Positions 8,745-17,608 are shown, counted from the first letter of the stretch. The stretch is 64,000 nt of DNA from Trichomonas vaginalis G3 (GCF_026262505.1 NC_067206.1:37277896-37341895), one strand, 5' to 3'. Program-made: numbers and translations. The notes: generated from the sequence alone by a model not told the origin.

Positions 8745-9521
8745 ATGTTGTTCTATTTGCAAAGTACAGACCCAAACGAATACGGGACAGTAAAGCTACA
8801 AACAAACTTAGGTCTACAGAATGAGCCACTTGCATTCAGAATGGTTGACTTCAATACTATCGCTTCATTCGTTATAACAGATGAAACAGATTTCATGGAG
8901 CTTGAAATAGATGGAAAGAAGCACGAAATAAGATTTCACAATAATGTAGAATATAAGATGGAAACATTAGCTGGAGTGTTAAATGCTCTCATAAATACTA
9001 CAATAAACAAGGAGAACGAAGAAAACTTAATGAATGTTAAACTTATTGCAGGAGTTTTGAAGTTCAGTTATGCAAAGGAGTTTAAGATAACACGAATGAG
9101 TCATAGAGTTCAATTGCTTCTGGGAGCATACCATATGACATTTCCTTTGAAAAGTATTGACAAAACGATTGAGATGAAATCTGTTCCATACGTATGTTAT
9201 GGCAATTGTTTATACATTGAGTCAAAAATAGCTAATGTCACAGGTATTTCAGGAGTTAATAGTAAAGGTTCAGTAGAATATAAGTCTTTCTGTTATGAAG
9301 TAAATTCAATGTTCATTCCAAACGTTCCTGTCATAGCAACTCATTTAGGTAAATGGGTTCGCATTAGTCCTCATAATTTGAAAGACATGCAATTCAGACT
9401 TGTTGACTTTCAGGGCGAGCCTGTAGAACTGAAGGCACCAGTGCGAATGACTGTTGAAGTTGACTTTTTAGAAAATATTAAATGCAACAGCTTACAAGAG
9501 AACTCAGAGCTAAAAATATAA
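8745..9521 (+). CDS. Probable virion structural protein (FRLVD-tail family)
   Basis: 258 residues from MLFYLQSTDPNEYG. I chose this start because the copy C gene begins here and because it leaves a 17-bp divergent spacer to the fibre gene. It is predicted mostly beta. The C-terminus carries MQFRLVDFQGEPVELKAPV followed by a beta strand, a signature also seen in the copy B gene at 15670 (FRITDLFDCDLEF). From memory, this tail resembles proteins repeatedly found beside capsid genes in Polintons. Inference: a minor capsid or penton-type component. It overlaps the next gene by 40 bp. Confidence 0.7.
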   Translation: MLFYLQSTDPNEYGTVKLQTNLGLQNEPLAFRMVDFNTIASFVITDETDFMELEIDGKKHEIRFHNNVEYKMETLAGVLNALINTTINKENEENLMNVKLIAGVLKFSYAKEFKITRMSHRVQLLLGAYHMTFPLKSIDKTIEMKSVPYVCYGNCLYIESKIANVTGISGVNSKGSVEYKSFCYEVNSMFIPNVPVIATHLGKWVRISPHNLKDMQFRLVDFQGEPVELKAPVRMTVEVDFLENIKCNSLQENSELKI

Positions 9522-9751
9522 AGTATGAATGTTATGTATTAGGTCATGAACTTTGGTTGTTGCTGTTTGATGAAACAAATGAGTTAGTTATGTCAGTCAA
9601 GAGAACAGAAAAAGGCGTCAAAGGCGCCGAGCGCAAAGCGCTATATTGTGTTAGTGAAAACTGCACCAAGTCAATAAGATTAGGTTTGCATTATGAAGAT
9701 GAGTTCGATACTGTTGAAGAAGTTTTGGATAGATATTACAAATTGCTTTAA
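9482..9751 (+). CDS. Small Maverick protein, overlaps upstream gene
   Basis: 89 residues, starting MQQLTRELRAKNIKYECYV. It overlaps the preceding gene by 40 bp in another frame, and its 3' end overlaps the convergent gene at 9748 by 4 bp. It is beta-rich in the middle (LGHELWLLLFDETNEL) with a helical end (EEVLDRYYKLL). I recognise no family. A 30-bp GC-rich hairpin insert adds ten residues (GVKGAERKAL) relative to the copy C protein, without disturbing the frame. Confidence 0.7.
   Translation: MQQLTRELRAKNIKYECYVLGHELWLLLFDETNELVMSVKRTEKGVKGAERKALYCVSENCTKSIRLGLHYEDEFDTVEEVLDRYYKLL
9614..9643. repeat. 30-bp hairpin insert, absent from sister copy
   Basis: Contains AGCGC-AAA-GCGCT (9630-9642) preceded by a weaker GGCG/CGCC fold. 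The copy C sequence at 56150-56175 is otherwise the same but lacks exactly these 30 bp, so this is a clean insertion/deletion that leaves the reading frame open. Confidence 0.85.
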
Positions 9752-10398
9752 TTTACTAAAACATATTTCAAACATAATTTATATTCTGTTGAAAGTTTTG
9801 TATACTCGTTCGAATATTTATACTTAAACTCAACTCCTGGAGTACCTGGTATTTCAATGATGCGGATGTTACCTATTTTCATGAATGGTGGCGTTTGACC
9901 ACAGCATTCGATTTCAGGGTCGAGATAGTCAATGACACATTGTTTCCCTGTTATTCGTGAGATAACATTTTCAAGGTCCTCCTTTGTTAAAATTATTTGG
10001 TTCTTGCTTATAAGATTTGTCAAAAGCTTCTTATCGTCTTTGAGTAAGATAGTTTGATATAACTGAAGAAGGTAATGGTCTACGTTATCTGAAGGATTTG
10101 TTTGAACATTTGTGTAAGGGTTGTCGTTGGCTTCTCTTGAAAGAATTTGGTCCAGTGGTGGATACTCTAACTTAACATCTGATGTAGCGTTAGCGTTTGA
10201 AGCTGAGTTTAAATTCACGGCGCCATGCGCCATGATGGGCTCTTTGAGCCCTCCCGACTTAAGTTCTGGTTCTTTTTCTTTCAAACACTCCGAACTATAG
10301 TTCTTTATGACAATATTGTTTGTCGTTCGTGAGTCAACATTTGATGTTGGTTCAATTGGAACATTAACGGCACCAGCTAAGATGGATTTGCTTCTCAT
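9748..10398 (-). CDS. Maverick protein with conserved C-terminal domain
   Basis: 216 residues. The N-terminal half is variable and low-complexity and contains hairpin-encoded residues. The C-terminal about 100 residues (LYQTILLKDDKKLLTNLISK ... IECCGQTPPFMKIGNIRII ... YKLCLKYVLVN) are conserved in copy B (14515-15174), which shows that this is the functional core across distant lineages. The CCG motif is shared by both. I recognise no family. It shares a 25-bp divergent spacer with the gene at 10424. Confidence 0.75.
   Translation of the reverse strand: MRSKSILAGAVNVPIEPTSNVDSRTTNNIVIKNYSSECLKEKEPELKSGGLKEPIMAHGAVNLNSASNANATSDVKLEYPPLDQILSREANDNPYTNVQTNPSDNVDHYLLQLYQTILLKDDKKLLTNLISKNQIILTKEDLENVISRITGKQCVIDYLDPEIECCGQTPPFMKIGNIRIIEIPGTPGVEFKYKYSNEYTKLSTEYKLCLKYVLVN
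10219..10251. repeat. GC-rich hairpin pair, different hairpin in sister copy
   Basis: GGCG-CCATG-CGCC (10219-10231) followed by GGGCTC-TTT-GAGCCC (10237-10251). At the same place copy C has a different hairpin, GACC-GAA-GGTC (56822-56832), and both are read in frame, so one site has hosted two different inserts. Confidence 0.8.
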
Positions 10399-10423
10399 TT
10401 CATATAGAATAAAAACCTTTTAT

Positions 10424-10825
10424 ATGTATGAAATGAACAATATACTCGACAAGGGTTTGAATGTAAAGCTAACGAATGAAAATATTGTTGAATTCACTGA
10501 GACAGGTGCTGTGTATAAAGATGTAGAACTACTGAACAAAAGAGCTAAGGGAAGAAGCAGGAACATGAACAAAGGGTGGAAGCCTATAAAAATTTATGTC
10601 AATGATGGCTCAGGAGGTTCAAACATAAAGTATGCAGAAAGTTATAGAGTTTATGCGCTAAAAGGTGAAAAGCCTTCATTTAAGAACAGCTATTCTAACG
10701 CATATCCTCAAAAGTTAACGGATGGGGAAGTGGATGATATGAATGACAGCAAAAATATTAACAGAAATGGCGACAGAGATGCATGGAATTTGTTTACCAT
10801 CAGTCAATTGAAGGTTAAACTTTAA
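10424..10825 (+). CDS. Conserved small Maverick protein
   Basis: 133 residues from MYEMNNILDKGLNVKL; an alternative in-frame ATG lies three codons later. It is basic, glycine- and asparagine-rich in the middle (NDGSGGSNIKYAESYRVYAL), with no membrane segment. The copy C protein is identical although about four bases differ, which implies that the copies separated recently. I recognise no family. It overlaps the 3' end of the convergent ATPase gene by 4 bp. Confidence 0.75.
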   Translation: MYEMNNILDKGLNVKLTNENIVEFTETGAVYKDVELLNKRAKGRSRNMNKGWKPIKIYVNDGSGGSNIKYAESYRVYALKGEKPSFKNSYSNAYPQKLTDGEVDDMNDSKNINRNGDRDAWNLFTISQLKVKL

Positions 10826-11708
10826 AACAATGTTGGTCGTTCCCATGGAATATTTTTGACTTTAATGGTATTAGTCATGATATGAATCTCAAGGTATGAA
10901 CGAGGAGAGATGAGAGACTTATATGCTTCCCAAATTTCTTCAAAAGGTAATGTTATACCTGACTGTTTCCAAATGAGTTCAATATCATAACGTGAGAAAC
11001 CTTGAAAGATAACGAAGTCAGTTATGAGACGTTTTATGTTTAAAGCTAAAAACCTCCATGTTTGCATAAGTATTGCTACAGTTAAGTGGTAATGTCTGAC
11101 TTTAGTAATGATGTTAGCTAATGGTGAGTCAGGCTTTGACACTAAACCTTTACCGCGAAGTCGTCGCAAACGAGCAGAGTGTTTGAAGGATACTTTTTGA
11201 AGGGGTATTTTGAAAGTTTTGATAGAATGTAGTTTGTAAGTCGTTTCATATCGTAAACTCCTGAGTATTGACGTAAGTGGTGTTTGTCAATAATTCTTTC
11301 CATCTCTTCTGAAGTCTTTTGCATTCCTGACTGTATAAATTCAACGATGGCATAATATTTCCTCTTACGTCGAATGTAACGTTGAAGAAATTCAATGAGT
11401 TCGCTATCTGGAACTTTAACGACAGAGGCTTGAACTTTTGACATAAATGTTTTCGCTGTTGAGTCCATAGAGTCTGAAGTTGCTGATATAATGATTTGGT
11501 CATAATATGAGTCATTTCCTAAACGTTCTGTTATGAGTATATGACGAATGAGGTTAAATGTCTTACCTGACCCCATCTTTCCACAATAGAAATAAACACC
11601 ATTTGAACAGAACTCATAGTCCTTACTGAAAGGAAGAATGAGAGAAGAGTTAAGTTTGTCTGTAGTTTCATTCATGTCTTCATCTACGTCATGTATTAAA
11701 TGCTTCAT
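10822..11708 (-). pseudogene. FtsK/HerA-type genome-packaging ATPase, broken
   Basis: Starts MKHLIHDVDEDMNETTDK. Walker A GKMGSGKT lies about 45 residues in, and the Walker B region is near LLVCDDF. The later part has IITKVRHYHLTVAILMQTWR, typical of the A32-like packaging ATPases of Polintons, virophages and nucleocytoplasmic viruses. Role: pumping DNA into the capsid. This copy is broken once; the twin in copy C is open throughout. It is divergent from the gene at 11725. Confidence 0.9.
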
Positions 11709-11724
11709 TTTATCTCCATTAAAA

Positions 11725-12606
11725 ATGCAAGTCAGAAATATTCAGAACATAGCACCGAGTCTAACTGACAAGAGTATAAAGATATACTATGAACACGTTA
11801 TGATGAAACCAACCAAAATTCAAGAAAGTCAGTATACTTATGAATATCCAAGACACTGGGTAGAGTATGTAGGAGGTGAGAAAGCTATTGAAATAAGACA
11901 AGTTAGAAGTATTCCAGCAGGAAGGACAATATTATTGAAGAACTTTAATGTTTTGAGGTATAATGATGAGACAAAGAAGCAAGATAGTTTTCCTATTGCT
12001 GTGTATGTGAACCTAGACACAGGAGATGACATGAAAGTTTTTAACACAAAGCTTCAAACGGTAGTGAGAGAACAACTGACTGCGGAAGGACACCCATTAC
12101 CTTCAGAAGTTACCATAGCATATAATTTTGAAACAAACTCAATAGATTTTAAAATCGCCTCTGCAAAGAAGTCAGGTTTTACATTTAATGAAGCAGATGT
12201 ATATTCGAATGAAAACTTCAAAGCTATTGCATGGTTAGATAATGACGATTGCTTTAAGAAAATATTTAAATTCAGTGACTCAACGATGTCAATAGATGAC
12301 CTTCGTGGAATGTTACCATCGACGTTTACAGTTGAAGGTTCAGCAGGATTGCTTACAAGATTGTCAATTGGTGGTATTTGGTCTCGTGAGAACATTGTTA
12401 TAAAATCCAGTATAAGTGAATTTGCTGAAGAATCTATATTATGTCTTTCAAACTATATGTATTCGCCGCCGAAGCATTATAGTATAACAAACTTTGTCAG
12501 TAAGTTTAACATAAGACTTGTCGAACCTTCTTCAATGAAAGATGTTGTGCTACCCAAAGATGGAAAGGATGGACTCATTATTGAGATGATTTTAATTGCA
12601 TATTAA
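11725..12606 (+). CDS. Probable virion structural protein (YP-x2-WV family)
   Basis: 293 residues from MQVRNIQNIAPSLTDKSI. I preferred this start to an upstream in-frame ATG because the region before it is the start of the divergent ATPase. It is predicted mainly beta. An N-terminal motif, YEYPRHWVEYVGGEKAIEIR, recurs in loose form in the copy C gene at 43382 (FKFPTDWIVNINEEKYIGI) and the copy B gene at 15171 (RLPQEFINSTNKKFIHV), which suggests one structural family. The stop at 12604 is followed directly by the next ATG, indicating a tight gene pair. Confidence 0.65.
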   Translation: MQVRNIQNIAPSLTDKSIKIYYEHVMMKPTKIQESQYTYEYPRHWVEYVGGEKAIEIRQVRSIPAGRTILLKNFNVLRYNDETKKQDSFPIAVYVNLDTGDDMKVFNTKLQTVVREQLTAEGHPLPSEVTIAYNFETNSIDFKIASAKKSGFTFNEADVYSNENFKAIAWLDNDDCFKKIFKFSDSTMSIDDLRGMLPSTFTVEGSAGLLTRLSIGGIWSRENIVIKSSISEFAEESILCLSNYMYSPPKHYSITNFVSKFNIRLVEPSSMKDVVLPKDGKDGLIIEMILIAY

Positions 12607-12804
12607 ATGAGCTTGTTCTTGAAGGTCATTCATGATGAAATAACTGTTGTAGAAGATGTTAGCAATTGTTCAGACATTTTGAAGCGAATAGATGATATAA
12701 GAAAGAAGTTTATGAATGAGAATGTTTATGTTTCATTGACTTTCTCCAGTAACGAGAACTTTTATGAGATAATATTGAAGAGAGATGATTTTAATATGGT
12801 GTAA
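12607..12804 (+). CDS. Small Maverick protein of unknown function
   Basis: 65 residues (MSLFLKVIHDEITVVEDVSN). Its ATG follows the upstream stop codon with no gap, and its stop is followed at once by the next ATG. It has alternating beta and helix character. The copy C protein differs by a hairpin-encoded insert but keeps the same ends. I recognise no family. Confidence 0.65.
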   Translation: MSLFLKVIHDEITVVEDVSNCSDILKRIDDIRKKFMNENVYVSLTFSSNENFYEIILKRDDFNMV

Positions 12805-13316
12805 ATGGTAGCTTGGGCAGCTTTAGGCGCAATGGGAACAAAAGCATTAGCATTTGGAGCAAAAGCACTTGGGCTTATGACGCAGTAAATAAAATGAGTG
12901 GAGGAAGAGTTTCGAAGACATTAGATGCAAATAAAGGAAAGATTGGAGGCTGGGTTGCAAAGAAGTTAAGATTAAATAAAATAGGGCTCATAAATAAAGC
13001 ATCCAATTTGGTTGCGACTGAGTCAGAAAATGCTTTAGGAAAGGACGATGAGTTTGCAAAACATGCAAAAGACTTTAATGACCAGATGAAAGGTGAAACA
13101 ATGCATTTAAATAGAGTCGATGGAACTCTTCCTCCACCAGTAGTTCTTCCGTATGGTCCCTATGGAATGTATGGAAACCCTTACGAAAGACCATTTGACC
13201 CATTGACTGGTGGAAGTAACTGGTATCATTACGGACGAAGAAGAAAGACAGTCAAGTTGGAGACAGACGTGAAGAAAGCAACTAAAAAGAAACCAAGGAA
13301 GAGAGTTATAAAGTAA
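12805..13316 (+). pseudogene. Basic, glycine/tyrosine-rich Maverick protein, broken near start
   Basis: The locus begins with a short hydrophobic, alanine-rich stretch (MVAWAALGAMGTKALAF) and continues with a glycine-rich helix region, an aromatic segment (YGPYGMYGNPYERPF) and a strongly basic tail (KKATKKKPRKR). The make-up suggests a membrane-active or DNA-condensing virion protein, as in adenovirus-like particles; this is inference from composition only. The locus looks broken in both copies. Its 3' end abuts the TIR. Confidence 0.55.
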
Positions 13317-13475
13317 TGAATTCAAGTGGGTGAAAAAACAGGTGAAAAAACAGGTGAGATGTCACCACTTCACCTAAATTTATTTTTGCGCTATGTTTTC
13401 ATACGTGTGAGGGTGGTGATATCATTACTTTTTAAGTTTATTTTTTATTTACTGAAAATTTTTATTTGGATGTAA

Positions 13476-13760
13476 ATGACAGAACAAAAGCAACTCATTC
13501 GAATTCCACAGTATAACAAACATACATTTAAACATTTATTCTTCCTTCCTGAGCATAACATGTTCTTTCAAATACATCCGAGACCAGTTGACTTTTCATT
13601 GACTGTGTATAAAGATAGAAATAGTTATATCATTAAACCATACGATGACGAAGGTAAGTTATGTAAATTGTACGTTAAGAAGTTAGAGAAAGTTTATGGC
13701 TTCAAGTATGACTACAATAGGGTTAACACTGATGATGAAGATATTGAGGAAAATTTATGA
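13476..13760 (+). CDS. TIR-borne protein, homing-endonuclease accessory domain
   Basis: 94 residues (MTEQKQLIRIPQYNKH). The pattern TFKHLFFLPEHNMFFQI ... KPYDDEGKLCKLYVKKLEKVYGF matches the C-terminal domain of the HNH protein at 3754 and the TIR genes of copy C. Because it sits in the TIR, each complete element should carry two copies. Inference: a small DNA-binding domain, possibly recognising element ends or regulating the endonuclease. It has an acidic tail. Confidence 0.7.
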   Translation: MTEQKQLIRIPQYNKHTFKHLFFLPEHNMFFQIHPRPVDFSLTVYKDRNSYIIKPYDDEGKLCKLYVKKLEKVYGFKYDYNRVNTDDEDIEENL

Positions 13761-13926
13761 GAACATTAGTGAAGTCGCTAGTGAGAACGATAGTGAGAAC
13801 GTTTATTTTTACATTAGTGAGTTCGTTAGTGAAGTGGTTGGCGGCTTTGTAAATATTTAAGGTTAAGTTAGTTTTTGCGTTCGTGTTGTAAAATATACGT
13901 TAACGGTTTTGTAAAGTGTCAAATTC

Positions 13927-13975
13927 ACAAGTATTGGGTAAAGTGGAACGCAGTGCCACCATACACGAGACTTGT
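13927..13975. repeat. Terminal hairpin at the tip of copy A
   Basis: Outer stem ACAAGT (13927-13932)/ACTTGT (13970-13975) and inner stem GTGG (13943-13946)/CCAC (13956-13959) around a loop containing CGCAGTG. The same architecture, with compensatory changes, is present at both tips of copy C. Confidence 0.7.
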
Positions 13976-13984
13976 ATACTAACT

Positions 13985-14482
13985 TACATTGGAGAAGGTG
14001 AAAATGGTCCAATTAATTCATACCGTTATAATCCATATTCTTATTTCAATGAAGAATTAAATGCTATTGAAGAGGGACCGGATGGATTACCACGATATTC
14101 TAACCAGTTTGATGGTCAATATGCAAATATTAGACCTGAAATTTCAGCTAAGAAATTCTTTAAAGTTGCTTTATTCGATCCAGTTTTCGCAAATGTTAAA
14201 GATGAACTTAAACAGCAATTCCAACCAATTATAGTAGCAAGAATTGCATCGGGTGCTTTATCTCAAGCATTCAAAGATTTAATTAAGAAACCATTATATC
14301 AGCAACGAGGTTTAACTTATGATTTAATTAAGGAATCAGATAAAAGAAAATTTGAGAAATCAGATGATTATAAGAATGCAATTAATGAATATATTAGGTC
14401 TATTAATTACGATGAAACAGCTAAAAATCAACTTCATGAACAAATACAGGGAATAATAGATTCAAAAGTTCCAGCAAAATAA
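13985..14482 (+). pseudogene. Copy B gene interrupted by copy A, 3' part
   Basis: The reading frame runs in from the tip of copy A, but gene-like sequence of copy B begins at about 13985 (TYIGEGENGPINSYRYN). About 165 residues, with an acidic/aromatic start (YRYNPYSYFNEELNAIEEG), then helical, ending NQLHEQIQGIIDSKVPAK. I recognise no family. The remainder lies to the left of copy A, outside the window. Stop at 14480-14482. Confidence 0.6.
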
Positions 14483-14514
14483 AAGTTTAAATATATTTTT
14501 TTATTCGATTATAA

Positions 14515-15174
14515 ATGAGAAGACGTTTCACTAGTCAAAAGAACACTAACGCAAAAGCAGAGATTACGGTTGGTTATAACGTAAATGATGATAAATCACG
14601 AATTATTCAAAATGTTAAAGTTAATGTTAGCCCCGAATTAACAAGGTCAGCAACTCAACCAAATTTATTAACTCGTGACTTACCGAAGAATGAGGAGAAT
14701 GAAGAAAACCATGAGAATGGAGACCCAATCATTTTATCTGAACCCGGTAAAGAACCTGTTGAAATTCCCACTTATCCAACATACCCAGCACCACTTGATA
14801 ACCCATATAAAATAGACATTAATTCTGAATTAATGAAAATATATCGCGATATCATAACTGATAATTATGATTCAATAATAAATTTAATTGACCAATCCGG
14901 TTTAATTATTTTACCTTATGAATCATTAATTCACATTATTGCCATTCTTTGTGATGTTCAAGATTCAGACGTGAAGATTCAATTTTTCATAGATGATGAG
15001 GTTTCATGCTGCGGAACAGTTGCAAAAATAAATCCTATAAAGGATATTAGCACAATTAAGATATCAAAGAACGGAACAACAACTGAACTTCATTTAACAT
15101 ATAATGATATTTATAATAAAATAGTTGATGAATATAAAATATCACTTGAAAAATTCTTTGTTAAGGCTATTTAA
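14515..15174 (+). CDS. Maverick protein, relative of the 9748 gene
   Basis: 219 residues (MRRRFTSQKNTNAKAEIT). The N-terminal half is low-complexity (EENEENHENGDP; PTYPTYPAP). The C-terminal about 110 residues (LMKIYRDIITDNYDSIINL ... DEVSCCGTVAKINPIKDI ... YKISLEKFFVKAI) correspond to the conserved domain of the copy A gene at 9748, here on the opposite strand. Conservation across lineages marks it as a core Maverick gene of unknown role. It overlaps the convergent gene by 4 bp. Confidence 0.75.
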   Translation: MRRRFTSQKNTNAKAEITVGYNVNDDKSRIIQNVKVNVSPELTRSATQPNLLTRDLPKNEENEENHENGDPIILSEPGKEPVEIPTYPTYPAPLDNPYKIDINSELMKIYRDIITDNYDSIINLIDQSGLIILPYESLIHIIAILCDVQDSDVKIQFFIDDEVSCCGTVAKINPIKDISTIKISKNGTTTELHLTYNDIYNKIVDEYKISLEKFFVKAI

Positions 15175-15650
15175 TATTCAAGCATTAACATTATCGAATA
15201 ATAATCCTTTGAATCATAATCAATAATAATTGACCTTTCACCAGTTTCTATCGTTTGTTTTATTTCTTTTTGTTCCCCACTATCCGGATCGGTCATTGTA
15301 ATTGTTTTTGTTATAGTATCAGCTTTATCTTTAACTTCAATCTTTTTTCCATCGGGATATTTAAACCAAAATTCCAAAAATTCGATATTGTCAATCTGTT
15401 CATATTTTAATCTATCAATTACATTTTTAATACCATCTGAAAATCTTATGAAATGGTCATTATATGGGTTTGATTGAACTAAATTTGAATGAAGTGAAAT
15501 ATAACCTGTTGATGAATATGACACTGACTCATATTTTCTGAAAACACTAAAATTTATAACATGAATGAATTTCTTATTCGTTGAATTTATGAATTCTTGA
15601 GGTAATCTTATTCTAGTTTTATTTATCACTGGAAAATAACGCTTTACCAT
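15171..15650 (-). CDS. Probable virion protein of copy B
   Basis: 159 residues from MVKRYFPVINKTRIRLP. I chose this start over one 33 bp upstream because it leaves a 19-bp divergent spacer to 15670, like other divergent pairs in these elements. It is predicted mostly beta. The motif RLPQEFINSTNKKFIHVINF loosely matches the genes at 11725 and 43382, so a shared capsid-associated fold is possible. It ends in a short aromatic tail (YYSIMLMLEY). Confidence 0.55.
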   Translation of the reverse strand: MVKRYFPVINKTRIRLPQEFINSTNKKFIHVINFSVFRKYESVSYSSTGYISLHSNLVQSNPYNDHFIRFSDGIKNVIDRLKYEQIDNIEFLEFWFKYPDGKKIEVKDKADTITKTITMTDPDSGEQKEIKQTIETGERSIIIDYDSKDYYSIMLMLEY

Positions 15651-15669
15651 ATTTTTAATCGTAATAAAA

Positions 15670-16380
15670 ATGTCAATTATCAATATTATTTCGAATAATA
15701 GCTGTGAATTAAATTTAACAGTTAGCGGAATTTATAATGTTACTCTCGTTTCTGTGAGTGGTAAATTTAATCCCATTCTTTTAGACCCTTCAGATTATAT
15801 ATCATTTATTAAAGATGACCATGAAAAAACGTATGATATGTATATAAATAATGTGATAGCGAAATGGGATATTAACACGATTTTAAGTTATTTAAATGAA
15901 TCATTTATCGTATGGTATGAAGAAAATTTTAAATCAAAACCTGATAAACTTTTTGAACTTGATGAAATAAATAACCTTATTAAATTTCCGCTGAAAATTA
16001 AATTTTGTACTCCTCATCTTCGTTCATTGTTGGGGATATTAAATTTTGAAAAAGATGTTGGGGATGTTTTGTATTCTGACACTGGTTCCAATTTCATTTT
16101 AATCAAATGTGATAAAGTTAATACCCCAATGAGATTTTCACATCAAACATTAGACCCCAACTCTTATCCATCAATACAAAACATTTTATCCATCAACTTA
16201 AACACATTTTCTTTATCATATCCGTTTCAATTATCCGGGAATTCATTTATTCTTCATTCAAAAGATTTATCAAATATTAAATTTAGAATAACTGACCTAT
16301 TTGATTGTGATTTAGAATTTATGAATGAAATATTATGGCAATTTCAAATAGAGAAAATAGCTGATGAGATAACGGATTAA
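15670..16380 (+). CDS. Probable virion structural protein (FRITD-tail family)
   Basis: 236 residues (MSIINIISNNSCELNLTV). It corresponds to the copy A gene at 8745: an N-terminal beta region, a central motif LRSLLGILNFEKDVG matching RVQLLLGAYHMTFPL, and the tail IKFRITDLFDCDLEF matching MQFRLVDFQGEPVEL. It is immediately followed by the fibre gene. Inference: a minor capsid or penton-like component. Confidence 0.65.
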   Translation: MSIINIISNNSCELNLTVSGIYNVTLVSVSGKFNPILLDPSDYISFIKDDHEKTYDMYINNVIAKWDINTILSYLNESFIVWYEENFKSKPDKLFELDEINNLIKFPLKIKFCTPHLRSLLGILNFEKDVGDVLYSDTGSNFILIKCDKVNTPMRFSHQTLDPNSYPSIQNILSINLNTFSLSYPFQLSGNSFILHSKDLSNIKFRITDLFDCDLEFMNEILWQFQIEKIADEITD

Positions 16381-16404
16381 ATATTTATTTTTAAATCATA
16401 ATAA

Positions 16405-17547
16405 ATGATTAAACAACAGCAACCACAACAACTTATTACATACGCCATATATGCATATAATTCAAAGACGGCAGAACAAACGCAAAGGTTGAAATATGGA
16501 GATTTGGAGATAGTATTGAAAAATGACCATTTCGAATTCGTTTGCAAAGGTGGTGCAGTGATATCAAATATAAAAGAAATTTTATTTATGAATTCAAAAA
16601 TTAAAGGAATAACGGATGATATAACATCAATTCCACCAGAAGAACAGAGATATTACGCATTAAATGCATTTCCTAAAGTTTTGAAGATTGGAAGATTTAA
16701 TTTAAATGAGGAATTCATAGAAGGTTTCCTAAACGACATAATGAAGAAGGTGGATAAGGAATATGTGGATAGTGAGTTAAATAAGAAGGTAAATTTGGTT
16801 TATGTTGATGAAAAAGATAATGAAATTAAAGAAAAGGTTGAATGGTATCATGAATGGACATCGGAGACTTTTAAAGTTAAAGCTGATACAGGATGGGTTT
16901 CAGGATGTTTAGACCTTAAAGCAGATAAAACTTATGTTAACGATGAGTTAGAGAAGAAGGCAGATAAGGAATGGACATCGGAGACTTTTAAAGTTAAAGC
17001 TGATACAGAATGGGTTTCAGGATGTTTAGACCTTAAAGCAGATAAAACTTATGTTGATGAAAATTATGCAAAGAAGTCGGAAGTAAATGATGTGATTACA
17101 AGCATGATAAATGAAATACTTCAAACATTATATCCTGTTGGTTCTATTTATACGTCAATGAATTCAACAAATCCAGAAACAGTTTTAGGTTTTGGTACGT
17201 GGAAGCAGATTGTAGATAAATTCTTATACTGTGCTAGATATTCAAAGCAAACAGGAGGTTCGAAGAAAATTAAAGAAGCAAACCTTCCGCCGCACACTCA
17301 TACAGGAACTACAAACTTTTCTGGCGACCATAGCCACTCATTAAGAGACCACCCATTATACAACTCAGACTATGAAGCCGGTTATGATGTTTTATCTCCA
17401 GCTTATAACGATTCAACAAAAAAGACTTTTCGACAAACTGAACCAGGAGGAAATCATGTCCATACTTTCACAACAAATCCAACAGGCTTGGGTAAAGATT
17501 ACATGCCACCATTTGTGACTATATTCGCATGGTACCGAATGAACTAA
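16405..17547 (+). CDS. One-piece attachment fibre with phage-like tip
   Basis: 380 residues. Residues 1-110: an N-terminal anchor (MIKQQQPQQLITYAIYAYNS) that recalls the AAYAYE start of the other trunks. Residues about 150-225: two copies of a roughly 38-residue repeat (WTSETFKVKADT ... CLDLKADKTYV). Residues about 235-380: the tail-collar-like tip (YPVGSIYTSMNSTNP, PPHTHTGTTN, DHSHSLRDHP, MPPFVTIFAWYRMN). Here trunk and tip are one gene, while A and C encode them separately. The tip is nearly the same at DNA level as that of copy C. Confidence 0.85.
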   Translation: MIKQQQPQQLITYAIYAYNSKTAEQTQRLKYGDLEIVLKNDHFEFVCKGGAVISNIKEILFMNSKIKGITDDITSIPPEEQRYYALNAFPKVLKIGRFNLNEEFIEGFLNDIMKKVDKEYVDSELNKKVNLVYVDEKDNEIKEKVEWYHEWTSETFKVKADTGWVSGCLDLKADKTYVNDELEKKADKEWTSETFKVKADTEWVSGCLDLKADKTYVDENYAKKSEVNDVITSMINEILQTLYPVGSIYTSMNSTNPETVLGFGTWKQIVDKFLYCARYSKQTGGSKKIKEANLPPHTHTGTTNFSGDHSHSLRDHPLYNSDYEAGYDVLSPAYNDSTKKTFRQTEPGGNHVHTFTTNPTGLGKDYMPPFVTIFAWYRMN

Positions 17548-17608
17548 ATATATTTTATGTCTGTAATTAATTAGGTAATGAAGTAATGGATGAACTGCAG
17601 AAATATAT

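Larger units (their letters stand above)
1..13984. mobile_element. Maverick/Polinton copy A, right-hand part
   Basis: Family: Maverick (Polinton). The left end lies outside the window. The right end is placed at 13984, where the terminal sequence ending TACTAACT matches the tip of copy C (60624) and the DNA changes to the more AT-rich copy B. The visible parts are a KilA-N gene, integrase, HNH endonuclease cassette, two-part fibre, packaging ATPase, several probable virion genes and a TIR-borne gene. Order and sequence match 48229-60624 of copy C closely; the gene at 10424-10825 differs from its twin at about four positions that I can see, so the two copies are young relative to B. It is largely preserved, with a few breaks. 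It is inserted inside a gene of copy B. Confidence 0.85.
13318..13984. repeat. Right terminal inverted repeat of copy A
   Basis: Matches the copy C TIR (59916-60624) in layout: repeat R6 (13328-13374), a small gene, a GGTTGGCGGC block near 13837, the TTAAGGTTAAGTTAGT motif, then a terminal hairpin and TACTAACT. The matching left TIR is outside the window. Short AGTGA-type direct repeats fill 13768-13832. Confidence 0.75.
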
